64,000 bases of DNA from Paratractidigestivibacter sp963630635 (GTDB lineage: Bacteria > Actinomycetota > Coriobacteriia > Coriobacteriales > Atopobiaceae), in contig CAVGOA010000003.1 of assembly GCA_963630635.1 (NCBI GenBank), forward strand, positions 62,001-126,000, in the 5' to 3' direction. Shown here piece after piece: positions 56,775 to 64,000 of this stretch; positions within the stretch are counted from its first letter, which is position 1, and each line of letters starts with the position of its first letter. Both the position numbers and the translations under genes were made by a program. The notes under the pieces were generated by a model. That model was not told the DNA's origin and made no database searches. It saw only the letters and a list, made by a program, of their open reading frames with translations.

Positions 56775-58040
56775 CTAGTCCAGGTCGCTCGGCAGCGCGA
56801 TGTGGCCCGCAACGGCAGATGCCGCGCAAACGGCCGGGCTTGCCAGATAGACCTCAGAAGTGGGGTCACCCATGCGGCCAACGAAGTTGCGGTTAGTGGA
56901 CGAGACGCACTTCTCGCCCGCCGCCAAGATTCCCATGTAGCCGCCCAGGCAGGGGCCGCAGGTCGGCGTCGAGACCACGCAGTGGGCGTTGATGAAGATG
57001 TCCATAAGGCCCTCGTGGACGCACTGCAGCCAGACGCCCTGAGTGGCCGGGATCACGATGCAGCGCACGTTGGGGTTGACCACGCGGCCGCGCAGGACCT
57101 CGGCGGCGGCGCGCATGTCCTCGATGCGGCCGTTGGTGCAAGAGCCAATGACGGCCTGGTCAACCACGATGTCGCGGCTCTCGGACACCGGGTGGGTGTT
57201 GCTCGGCAGGTGTGGCCAAGAGACGCACGGCACGATCTCGGCCGCGTCGATGTGGATGACCTGCTTGTACTGAGCGTCGGCGTCGGGGTGGAACTCGCGG
57301 ATGGGGCGCTTAGCGCGGCGCTCGACGTACTCGCGGCACTTCTCGTCCACCTCAAAGAGGCCCGCCTTGCCGCCCGCCTCGATGGCCATGTTGGCGATGG
57401 TAAGACGACCCTCAACAGAAAGCTCCTCGATGGTCGAGCCGCCAAACTCCATGGCGCAGTACAGCGCGCCGTCGACGCCGATCATGCCAATGATATGCAG
57501 GATGATGTCCTTGGCGCTGGCGCCCTCGGGCAGTTTGCCGTCGATGACAAAGCGAATGGTCTCGGGCACCTTGAACCAGGCGCGACCGGTCGCCATACCC
57601 ACGCCCGCATCGGTCGAGCCAACGCCGGTCGAGAAGGCGCCGATGCCGCCGTAGGTGCAGGTGTGGGAGTCGGCGCCGATCATCAGGTCGCCGGGCACCA
57701 CGACGCCCTGCTCGGGCAAAAGGGCATGCTCGATGCCCATGCAGCCCTGCTCGAAGTAGTTGGTGATGTTGTGCTCGTGCGCAAAGTCGCGCGTCACCTT
57801 GGTCTGCTCGGCGCTCTTGATGTCCTTGTTGGGGCTGTAGTGGTCGGGCACCAGGCAGATGCGGTCCTTATCAAAGACGCCGGCGCCGATCTCACGCACG
57901 GTCTTGATGGCGATGGGGGCCGTGATGTCGTTGGCCAGAACCAGGTCAAGGTCGCACTCGACCAGCTGACCAGGGACAACCTCGTCCAAGCCGGCGTGGG
58001 CCGCCAGGATTTTCTCGGCCATAGTCATGGGACGTGTCAT
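56775..58040 (-). CDS. leuC: 3-isopropylmalate dehydratase large subunit
   Basis: A 421-residue aconitase-family iron-sulfur subunit for leucine synthesis. Cluster cysteines occur in VIGSCTNGRIEDM and TPTCGPCLGGYMG; GADSHTCTYGG is also conserved. The length suits the archaeal/clostridial LeuC type rather than the 466-residue E. coli form. The ATG at 58038-58040 is preceded by GAGAGG; an ATG four codons later is possible. A palindromic repeat separates it from leuA. Confidence 0.95.
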   Translation of the reverse strand: MTRPMTMAEKILAAHAGLDEVVPGQLVECDLDLVLANDITAPIAIKTVREIGAGVFDKDRICLVPDHYSPNKDIKSAEQTKVTRDFAHEHNITNYFEQGCMGIEHALLPEQGVVVPGDLMIGADSHTCTYGGIGAFSTGVGSTDAGVGMATGRAWFKVPETIRFVIDGKLPEGASAKDIILHIIGMIGVDGALYCAMEFGGSTIEELSVEGRLTIANMAIEAGGKAGLFEVDEKCREYVERRAKRPIREFHPDADAQYKQVIHIDAAEIVPCVSWPHLPSNTHPVSESRDIVVDQAVIGSCTNGRIEDMRAAAEVLRGRVVNPNVRCIVIPATQGVWLQCVHEGLMDIFINAHCVVSTPTCGPCLGGYMGILAAGEKCVSSTNRNFVGRMGDPTSEVYLASPAVCAASAVAGHIALPSDLD

Positions 58041-58066
58041 GTGATGTGTTTCCTCTCCTCGATAAA

Positions 58067-58140
58067 AACTTCCCCCAACCGTCATCGGAATTCTCGCCAA
58101 CTGGGCGTTTGCGGTCCGTATGTCACGGTTGGGGGAAACT
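58067..58140. repeat. ACGGTTGGGGGAA palindrome between leuA and leuC
   Basis: Arms AACTTCCCCCAACCGT (58067-58082) and ACGGTTGGGGGAAACT (58125-58140) match at 14 of 16 positions. On the minus strand the hairpin is followed by TTTTTATC, so it could act as a partial terminator inside the leu operon. Same family as 2587-2699 and 20883-20954. Confidence 0.7.
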
Positions 58141-58142
58141 CA

Positions 58143-59678
58143 TTACTTGCCCTGCTTGGAACGGGCGGTCTGGATCATGCGGTTGATGGCATTGACGTAG
58201 GCCTTCGCGCTGGACACGATGATGTCGGTGTCGGCGCCGCGGCCCGAGTAGACGCTGCCGTCCTCGGCCGTCACGCGCACCGTGACCTCGCCGATCGCGT
58301 CGATGCCGCGGGTGATGGCCTTGACGCTAAACTCGGCCAGGTCACCGTGGACGGCAACCGCCTGGTCAACAGCCTTGTAAGCCGCGTCGACCGGCCCGGT
58401 GCCGGTGGCGCAGACCACGTGGGTGACGCCCAGCTCGTCGGTGATGGTTGCCGTGGCCGTGGGGACCAGCGGGTCGCCACAGGAAACCTGCAGGGCATCC
58501 AGGGTATAGATGGCCTTCACCTCGCGGTCGCGCTCCTGGACCATGGACTCCAGGTCCTCGTCGTAGACCTCCTTCTTTTGGTCGGCGATCTCGAGGAAGC
58601 GCGTGTAGATGTCGTCGAACTCCTCGTCCTTGAAGCTGTAACCCAGCTCGGCCAGGCGGTGGCGCAACGCGGCGTGGCCCGAGCGGGCCGAGAGGATAAT
58701 CTCCGAGCCGGCGGCGCCCACGTCGGCGGGGTCGATGATCTCGTAGGTGTTGCGGGCCTTCAAAACGCCGTCCTGGTGAATGCCCGAGCTGTGCGCGAAG
58801 GCGTTGGCGCCCACGATGGCCTTGTTAGCCTGCACGTTCATGCCCGTGATGCGGCTTACCAGGTGAGAAGCGCGCGTGAGCTCGGGCGTCACGACGTCGG
58901 TGTGGGCGTCCAGCGCGTCGCCGTGCATCTTGATAGCCATGACGACCTCTTCAAGGGCGGTGTTGCCCGCGCGCTCGCCCAGGCCGTTGATGGTGCACTC
59001 GATCTGACGGGCGCCGTTCTTCACGCCCTGCAGGGCCAGCGCGGTAGCCATGCCCAGGTCGTTGTGGGTGTGGACCGAGATAATGACGTTCTCGATGCCA
59101 ATGACGTTATCGGACAGGCTCTTGATGCGGGCGCCAAAGTCCTCGGGCAGGCTGTAACCGGTGGTGTCGGGGATGTTGACCACGGTGGCGCCGGCGTTGA
59201 CGGCGGCCTGGATCACGCGGATAAGGAAGTCCTGGTCAGAGCGGCCGGCGTCCTCGGCATAGAACTCGACGTCCTCGACGTACTTCTTGGCGTAGGCCAC
59301 GCAGTGGGCCGCGCGCTCGATGCACTGCTCCTCGGTGATGTGCAGCTTGTCGCGCAGGTGCGAAGGTGAGACGCCCAGGCCGGTGTGGATGCGGGGACGC
59401 TTGGCGCACTTCAAGGCCTCGGCCGCGCGGTCGATGTCCTTGTCAACGGCGCGGGTCAGGCCGCAGACGGTGCAGGAGTCGCCGGCCAAGCGGCCGATCT
59501 CCTGGACCGAGCGAAAGTCGCCGGGGCTCGAGATGGGGAAGCCCGCCTCGATGACGTCGACGCCCAGGCGAATGAGCTGCTGGGCAACAACGAGCTTCTC
59601 CTCGGTGTTCATAGAGGCGCCGGGCGACTGCTCGCCGTCGCGCAGGGTGGTATCAAAGATGTGGATCTTCCTGGTCAT
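58143..59678 (-). CDS. leuA: 2-isopropylmalate synthase
   Basis: A 511-residue enzyme condensing acetyl-CoA with 2-oxoisovalerate, the committed step of leucine synthesis. TIM-barrel motifs are FDTTLRDGEQSPG (metal Asp), HTHNDLGMA (metal His pair) and NGLGERAGN. The C-terminal LeuA allosteric domain (about 390-505) is complete, so feedback inhibition by leucine is expected. First structural gene of the operon and preceded by a leucine-rich leader peptide and terminator. Confidence 0.96.
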   Translation of the reverse strand: MTRKIHIFDTTLRDGEQSPGASMNTEEKLVVAQQLIRLGVDVIEAGFPISSPGDFRSVQEIGRLAGDSCTVCGLTRAVDKDIDRAAEALKCAKRPRIHTGLGVSPSHLRDKLHITEEQCIERAAHCVAYAKKYVEDVEFYAEDAGRSDQDFLIRVIQAAVNAGATVVNIPDTTGYSLPEDFGARIKSLSDNVIGIENVIISVHTHNDLGMATALALQGVKNGARQIECTINGLGERAGNTALEEVVMAIKMHGDALDAHTDVVTPELTRASHLVSRITGMNVQANKAIVGANAFAHSSGIHQDGVLKARNTYEIIDPADVGAAGSEIILSARSGHAALRHRLAELGYSFKDEEFDDIYTRFLEIADQKKEVYDEDLESMVQERDREVKAIYTLDALQVSCGDPLVPTATATITDELGVTHVVCATGTGPVDAAYKAVDQAVAVHGDLAEFSVKAITRGIDAIGEVTVRVTAEDGSVYSGRGADTDIIVSSAKAYVNAINRMIQTARSKQGK

Positions 59679-59756
59679 GACTGTCCCAATCTGTCTTGGC
59701 GCCGGGTGGGCACCGCTTATGTAAGAGGAAAGGCAGGCGCGGGCAATGCCGCAAAC

Positions 59757-59799
59757 AAAGAAAAAAGTAGCCGTCGCCCAGCTAAGCGGGCATACGGCT
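59757..59799 (-). terminator. Attenuator terminator of the leu operon
   Basis: On the minus strand AGCCGT (59799-59794) pairs with ACGGCT (59774-59769), with an inner GCCC/GGGC stem, followed by ACTTTTTTCTTT. It lies 28 bases after the leader-peptide stop and about 80 bases before leuA. Confidence 0.8.
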
Positions 59800-59827
59800 C
59801 ACAAACGCGCGCAGGTGTACAGAAGAC

Positions 59828-59947
59828 CTAGCGCGCAGCAGTTAGTAGTAGGAAGTTGTCCTTGGCAAGAAGGCAAGCGCCGCCGAGAAGAGCGTGCGAG
59901 AACTCGCACATGCCAACTCGATCGTTTGCGACTGCGTGCCGTACCAT
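59828..59947 (-). CDS. Leucine-rich leader peptide (leu attenuator)
   Basis: A 39-residue leader frame between 59679 and 60078, upstream of leuA. It starts ATG with GGGAGG six bases away and ends AKDNFLLLTAAR. Seven of 39 residues are leucine: two pairs encoded CTT-CTC and CTT-CTT, and three consecutive CTA codons just before the end. CTA is very rare in the neighbouring genes. A terminator follows. This is the classic layout for ribosome-mediated transcription attenuation by charged tRNA-Leu. The peptide itself should have no function. Confidence 0.85.
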   Translation of the reverse strand: MVRHAVANDRVGMCEFSHALLGGACLLAKDNFLLLTAAR

Positions 59948-60078
59948 GCCAGACCTCCCTGGAATCGCGCGCCTCGTCTGGGCGCGGTTTATTCACTATG
60001 CCACAGATGTGGGCCTGGCATCGCAACAATTTTGTCAACGGTGAAGATCGGGCGGCAGCGGTCGGCCGGCGGGAGCGG

Positions 60079-60807
60079 TTACTCCCCAGCCGCCGCATCA
60101 ACAAACGCCGAGAAGATCTGGCGGGCCGCCTTGTCCACGCGATGCGCGAACTCTGGATGCCACTGCACGGCCCACAAAAACCGCGACTCCGGGCGCCACA
60201 AGGCCTCTACCAGTCCGTCCGGCGAGACAGCCATGGCCTGCAGGCCCGGCGCCAGTTCGCGCACCGCCTGGTGGTGATAGCTGTTCACGGCGTGCTCGCC
60301 CGCGCTGATCGCCGCGGCCAAAGGCGTCTTGGGCAGGACCTCAACGGTATGGACCGGCGCGTCGTAGGGCGGCTTCCCGTGGTGCTCGACCGCAGAGGGA
60401 TGCTGTGCCGGCAGGTCTTGCCACAACGTGCCGCCAAGCAGGGCGTTTATCACCTGGATGCCACGACAGATGCCCAGCACCGGCAGGTCGTTCTCGATAG
60501 CCCGCGGCAACAGCGCGGCCTCCATGACGTCGCGCTCGGGGCAGGTCTCCCCCACCAGGGACACGGCCGCCGGGTCCTTCTCGCCATAGACTGCGGGCGA
60601 TACGTCCTGGCCGCCCGTGATAAGCAAGCCGTCGCAGGCAGATAAGGCCTGATCAAGGGTTGTCTCGTCGTCGCTCAAGGGCAACATAACGGGAACACCG
60701 CCCGCCTCGATGACGCCCTCGAAGTAGCCCGGCAGCATCCAATAGCTGTCACGTTGCTTGTCCACAAGCGGCACCACGCCGATGATAGGTTTTCTAGCCT
60801 TAGGCAT
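60079..60807 (-). CDS. Class I glutamine amidotransferase-like hydrolase (PuuD type)
   Basis: A 242-residue gamma-glutamyl-gamma-aminobutyrate hydrolase-like protein (peptidase C26). The catalytic cysteine is in LGICRGIQVIN (about 114) and the histidine in QWHPEF (about 216-221). It probably cleaves gamma-glutamyl bonds of a small substrate; the exact substrate is unknown since no putrescine-pathway genes are nearby. The ATG at 60805-60807 has AAAGGAGG upstream. Divergent from the HAD gene at 61058. Confidence 0.9.
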   Translation of the reverse strand: MPKARKPIIGVVPLVDKQRDSYWMLPGYFEGVIEAGGVPVMLPLSDDETTLDQALSACDGLLITGGQDVSPAVYGEKDPAAVSLVGETCPERDVMEAALLPRAIENDLPVLGICRGIQVINALLGGTLWQDLPAQHPSAVEHHGKPPYDAPVHTVEVLPKTPLAAAISAGEHAVNSYHHQAVRELAPGLQAMAVSPDGLVEALWRPESRFLWAVQWHPEFAHRVDKAARQIFSAFVDAAAGE

Positions 60808-61057
60808 GCGGCCCTCCTTTGCGAAGTCGACAGCCACAGCGTAACCCACGCCGCGTTTCGTGCGGGTAACCGTATGGACGCCGTCCGCGCCAAGCACACC
60901 TGCCGCGCCGGCTGCGCGCCCCGTCAACCCTCGTAAGGATAAATATCAATTTGTACGAACATTAGGTACATTTTCTCTTTGTGAGAAACTCAAATGTGCG
61001 CACACCCGCGCCCCGTACACTCTTCTCAGCAGCCGCCCACAGGCAAAGGAGAATCGC

Positions 61058-61879
61058 ATGTACAAGCTCATCGCAAGCGACCTGGACGAGACCCTGCTCG
61101 ACGACGACCACCAGATTCCCCGGCGTGTCATCGACGCCGTGGCCGCAGCCGAGAAGCTCGGCGCGCGCTTTGTGCCCTCTACCGGCCGGCCCTTTGGCTC
61201 GGTGGCGGGCGTCCTGCAGACCCTGGGCCTGGACGGCAGCGCAAACGACTACGTCTTGTCCTTCAACGGCGGCTGCCTAACCCAAAACAACAGCGACAAG
61301 CCCCTAACCACCAGTTTCTTGGGCAAAGAGACGGCCGAGGCGATCTACCAGGCGGGGCGCGAGTACGGCGTCTGCATGCACATCAACACGCTCGACCCGG
61401 TCTATCTCTACAACTACGTGCCCGAGGAGCGTGCCTACATCGAGGGCCGCATGAACATCATCGAGACCTTCATGCCCACCCTCGATTTCTTGGGTGATAC
61501 TGGCGTCGTCAAGATCATCTATATGTCGCTTGATATGGACTACCTGCACCGCATTGAGAAAGAGATGTCCGAGAAGGGCATCTCGACCGGGCTGGACGTT
61601 TACTACTCGGGCAACCGCTACCTGGAATTCAATGCGGCGGGCACCAATAAGGGCGCAGGCCTTGCTCGCCTGGCGGATCGCCTGGGCATCGACATGAGCC
61701 AGACGATCGCCATCGGCGACAACTCCAACGACATCAGCATGATCCGCGCGGCCGGCCTGGGATGTGCCGTGGCCAACGCCACCGACGAGTGCAAAGCCGC
61801 CGCAGACTACATCTGCGAGGCCGACAACAACGCCGGCGCCGTCGCCGAGGTCATCGAGAAGTTCGTCCTGGGGGCATAA
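61058..61879 (+). CDS. Cof-type HAD hydrolase
   Basis: A 273-residue HAD phosphatase with type C2 cap. Motif I is ASDLDETLLDDD, motif II PSTGRPF, motif III lysine in GTNKGAGLARLAD and motif IV IGDNSNDISMI. It likely removes phosphate from sugars or cofactors. The ATG at 61058 has AAAGGAG upstream; the frame is open 66 codons further without similarity. The region before it (60808-61057) is AT-rich and contains TTTGTAC and GGTACATTTT, probably promoter DNA for the two divergent genes. Confidence 0.9.
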   Translation: MYKLIASDLDETLLDDDHQIPRRVIDAVAAAEKLGARFVPSTGRPFGSVAGVLQTLGLDGSANDYVLSFNGGCLTQNNSDKPLTTSFLGKETAEAIYQAGREYGVCMHINTLDPVYLYNYVPEERAYIEGRMNIIETFMPTLDFLGDTGVVKIIYMSLDMDYLHRIEKEMSEKGISTGLDVYYSGNRYLEFNAAGTNKGAGLARLADRLGIDMSQTIAIGDNSNDISMIRAAGLGCAVANATDECKAAADYICEADNNAGAVAEVIEKFVLGA

Positions 61880-61958
61880 AGACATACGCCGACCTTAGGC
61901 AAACAATTAACCCTTTCGTTTAAACTGTATCCAACGCAATGTACGGAAGGGAGCTGCC

Positions 61959-62219
61959 ATGCCCATCGTTATGAGGCTCGACAGAGTCATGGCCGACAAG
62001 AAAATAACCTCGACGCAGCTCGCGAAGCTCATCGGCACCTCGACCGTCAACTTGTCAAACATCAAGAACGGTAAGGTCAAAGGAATGCGCTTCTCGACGC
62101 TTGAAGCCATGTGCCAAGTCTTGAAGTGCAAGCCCGGCGACATCATCGACTACGTGACGCCCGAGGAGGCCGCCGCCGAGCATGAGCTAGGCGAGATCAC
62201 CGAGCGCAACTACGACTAA
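61959..62219 (+). CDS. Small XRE-family transcriptional regulator
   Basis: An 86-residue Cro/CI-type protein consisting of one helix-turn-helix domain (about 5-66; KKITSTQLAKLIGTSTVNLSNIKNGKVKG) and a short acidic tail. It matches the YozG-like single-domain regulators whose recognition helix contains NLSNIKNGK. GGAAGGGAG precedes the ATG. Targets are unknown; it is not next to a toxin gene. Confidence 0.88.
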   Translation: MPIVMRLDRVMADKKITSTQLAKLIGTSTVNLSNIKNGKVKGMRFSTLEAMCQVLKCKPGDIIDYVTPEEAAAEHELGEITERNYD

Positions 62220-62298
62220 AGATACAAGCCGGCGCCCGCACAATCTTCCCCAAACAGGGAAGCCGCGCGGGCGCCAACTGGCCTTTTGTTGATTTGCG

Positions 62299-63189
62299 TT
62301 ACGGTTGGAGGAAACCCGCCGTTCCGTGCAGCCTAAAGTGCTCGATCATCTCGCCGGTAAGGCTCACGCGGTCGTCGGTGCGCTCTAGGGGAATCTCGTC
62401 GCGGGTGAACCAGCGGGCCTCTTTAAGTTCCTCGTGGTCGACCGTTATGGTCGTATCGCCGTCGACCTCGCACCAAAAACCTACCAGCAGGGTATCGGTG
62501 AAGCTCCACGGCTGACTCTTGTAGAAGCGAAGGTTCTTAACCTTAAGGCCAATCTCCTCGGCCACTTCGCGGCGCACGGTGTCCTCAAGCGGCTCGCCGA
62601 TCTCGGCAAAGCCGGCCACCAAGGCCCAAAACGCCGTGGTACGGCCGTTATAGCGGGTAAGCGCGATCTTCTCGCCGTCGGCACCTTTCCTGGTCACGGC
62701 GCAGATGATGCCCGGGCAAATCTTGGGATAGACAATCTTGGCGCACTCGGGGCACACGATCTCGCGGCTTCTTGGACCAAGCTCTGTGGGGTGGCCGCAG
62801 CGCGAGCAGTAGCGGTTGTCGCGGTACCACCGGTCAAGCTGGCTTGCGGTCACGGCAGCAAACAGCAGGTCACGCGGCTCGGCATAACGAATCCAGCTCA
62901 CAGGTTCATAGGTAAAGCCGGCAGGCACCGCGACCTTCTCGTCCAGCGCTAAGAAAAAGCGCTGCGAGCCAATGGCAAACAGGTAGGTGACGTTGTCCGG
63001 CGCCTTTTGGTAATCAGCCAGGCGCGGCAGGTCAAAAGCGTTGCCGTTGGCCCACGGATCCTGCCCGGCGCGCGACTTTACCTGCGACAGACACCGGCCG
63101 TTCTCAAAATGAAGGACAAAGTCGTTTGCAGCAAGCGCACAGGCCTCAAACTGATTGTTAAAGGTTTTATCGCCGATCTCTTGAATCAT
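62299..63189 (-). CDS. nudC: NAD+ diphosphatase (NudC)
   Basis: A 296-residue Nudix hydrolase that splits NADH to NMNH and AMP and, in other bacteria, removes NAD caps from RNA. It has an N-terminal domain, a four-cysteine zinc site (CSRCG and CPEC), the Nudix box GFAEIGEPLEDTVRREVAEEIG and SQPWSFTDT, a variant of the SQPWPFPxS NADH motif. Its last five codons (GFLQP, then stop) are encoded by a half copy of the ACGGTT repeat (62301-62316). It overlaps the transporter operon mate by adjacency: its ATG directly follows the EamA stop. Confidence 0.94.
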   Translation of the reverse strand: MIQEIGDKTFNNQFEACALAANDFVLHFENGRCLSQVKSRAGQDPWANGNAFDLPRLADYQKAPDNVTYLFAIGSQRFFLALDEKVAVPAGFTYEPVSWIRYAEPRDLLFAAVTASQLDRWYRDNRYCSRCGHPTELGPRSREIVCPECAKIVYPKICPGIICAVTRKGADGEKIALTRYNGRTTAFWALVAGFAEIGEPLEDTVRREVAEEIGLKVKNLRFYKSQPWSFTDTLLVGFWCEVDGDTTITVDHEELKEARWFTRDEIPLERTDDRVSLTGEMIEHFRLHGTAGFLQP

Positions 63190-64000
63190 TTATGCCTTCT
63201 TACTCGAGAAACGCTCTTTGATGGACGGAGCAAGCTCGCTTACCAGCACCGCAATGAAGATGCTTGCAAAACCGGCGGCCAGACGAGGCGTCACGACCTC
63301 GCCATAGAAAAGTACGCTGGCGATTACGGCAAAGACGCTCTCTAACGACAAGAGTAGCGACGCCTGCGCTGGCGGGACATGGGCCTGGCCCAAGTTTTGC
63401 AAGACCATGCACACGCACGACGACAGCAAAATGAGATAGGCCAAAGCGCCCCACATGCCGGGCTGCACAAAAACCGCCACGTCAAGCGGCTGTCCAATGG
63501 CCAGGGCCGCCGCCAGCGACACCAACGCAGATACCGCCAGCTGCACGATGGTCATGGTCATAACGTCGTGCCCAACCGAGAAGCGCGAAACGGCCACGAT
63601 GTGCAGGGCATACAGCACGGCCGAGGCCAGCGTGAGCCACTCGCCAAACGACAGCGAGAAGGACAGGTCGTCTCCCAAGGAAAGCAGGCCGATGCCGCCA
63701 ATGGCCAAGACCGCGGCCGCAACGTTGGCCACGCCCGGCTTGCGGCGAGAGATACCCCAATTAATGAAGGGGACCATAACGCAGTACGTGGCGGTGAGAA
63801 ACGCGTTTCTTCCCGGCGAGATGGTGGAGAGGCCCACGTTTTGGATGACGAAGGCCGAACCCGAGAAGAGGCCCAGGACGGCTCCGCACAACAGGTGGCT
63901 GCGGTCCAGGTGCTGGCGCAGCTCTTTGTTGAAGATGAGGCCAACGATGAGACTCGCGCCAAGAAAGCGCACGAACATGAGCCAAGCTGCAGGCACGACG
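63190..64000 (-). CDS. EamA/DMT family transporter, partial
   Basis: At least 268 residues of a ten-helix drug/metabolite transporter. The visible part begins within the first EamA repeat (PAAWLMFVRFLGASLIVGL) and runs to a basic C-terminus, so the true start lies beyond the window edge. Conserved segments include SGSAFVIQNVGLSTISPGRNAFLTATYCVMVP and QAHVPPAQASLLLSLESVFAV. Substrate unknown. It is immediately upstream of nudC on the same strand, so the two are probably co-transcribed. Confidence 0.85.
   Translation of the reverse strand, partial: VVPAAWLMFVRFLGASLIVGLIFNKELRQHLDRSHLLCGAVLGLFSGSAFVIQNVGLSTISPGRNAFLTATYCVMVPFINWGISRRKPGVANVAAAVLAIGGIGLLSLGDDLSFSLSFGEWLTLASAVLYALHIVAVSRFSVGHDVMTMTIVQLAVSALVSLAAALAIGQPLDVAVFVQPGMWGALAYLILLSSCVCMVLQNLGQAHVPPAQASLLLSLESVFAVIASVLFYGEVVTPRLAAGFASIFIAVLVSELAPSIKERFSSKKA

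Noticed and set aside
56802..59369. An 855-codon open frame antisense to leuC and leuA.
   Set aside because: It lies opposite two well-conserved enzymes, has no ribosome site and a composition typical of reverse-strand GC-rich codon use.
60033..60038. A perfect TTGACA on the minus strand as the -35 of the leu operon.
   Set aside because: No acceptable -10 lies 16-18 bases downstream, so it was not annotated as a promoter.

Overview
The window is a GC-rich, tightly packed bacterial chromosome segment with 50 protein genes, one candidate leader peptide and one other candidate small protein. No rRNA, tRNA, CRISPR array or transposase gene was seen. Gene content and style point to a gut actinobacterium of the class Coriobacteriia, probably a Collinsella- or Olsenella-like member. 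The reasons are strong Shine-Dalgarno sites in a high-GC genome, a CarD regulator, an AmaP/DUF2273/Asp23 envelope set, Tat lipoproteins with a tannase-like fold, a class III (anaerobic) ribonucleotide reductase, luxS/mtnN and an ECF vitamin transporter. The genus is inference. Four runs of N (4090-4228, 18089-18353, 21266-21308, 38156-38465) are assembly gaps inside genes.

Layout. 1-2.6 kb: yebC and a CPA2-type antiporter. 2.7-9.1 kb: one minus-strand operon behind a cobalamin riboswitch and terminator. It encodes a cell-wall protein with DUF4430-like and alpha/alpha-toroid regions (the two folds of intrinsic factor/transcobalamin), a membrane-anchored DUF4430 protein, EcfT, a fused double EcfA and an EcfS; together they look like a corrinoid capture and import machine. 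9.3-14.3 kb: kup, citrate synthase with an ACT protein, carD. 14.5-20.4 kb: secreted and envelope proteins (cyclophilin lipoprotein, beta-helix-like exoprotein, tannase-like lipoprotein) and a DegV protein. 20.5-31.7 kb: acylphosphatase, TIGR04076 protein, pyridoxal kinase, the Asp23 operon, nhaA, a DUF1836 regulator, a second DegV, mtnN-luxS, mscS, pcrA. 31.8-36.8 kb: low-molecular-weight phosphatase, D,D-carboxypeptidase, uppP, UspA, a PcsB-like wall protein. 36.9-45 kb: Fic protein, EamA transporter, M16 peptidase, nitroreductase-aminotransferase pair, CPBP protease. 45.2-51.4 kb: NrdR-box-controlled nrdD, nrdG, and mgtA behind an attenuator-like leader. 51.4-53.5 kb: HAD phosphatase and two small unknowns. 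53.5-60 kb: leuA-leuC-GH43-leuD-leuB behind a Leu-rich leader peptide and terminator. 60-64 kb: class I amidotransferase-like hydrolase, HAD, XRE regulator, nudC, partial EamA.

Regulation is unusually readable: a B12 riboswitch, a leucine attenuator, a probable mgtA attenuator, NrdR boxes and several promoter palindromes. The intergenic DNA holds several families of short palindromic repeats. The most striking is a pair of about 115-125 bp elements (11734-11847 and 47592-47717) that share exact unpaired blocks while both helices differ in sequence but stay fully paired, the covariation expected of a structured RNA or hairpin-recognised DNA element. A 9-mer, GGCGAGAAG, also recurs about 30 times across coding and noncoding DNA on both strands.
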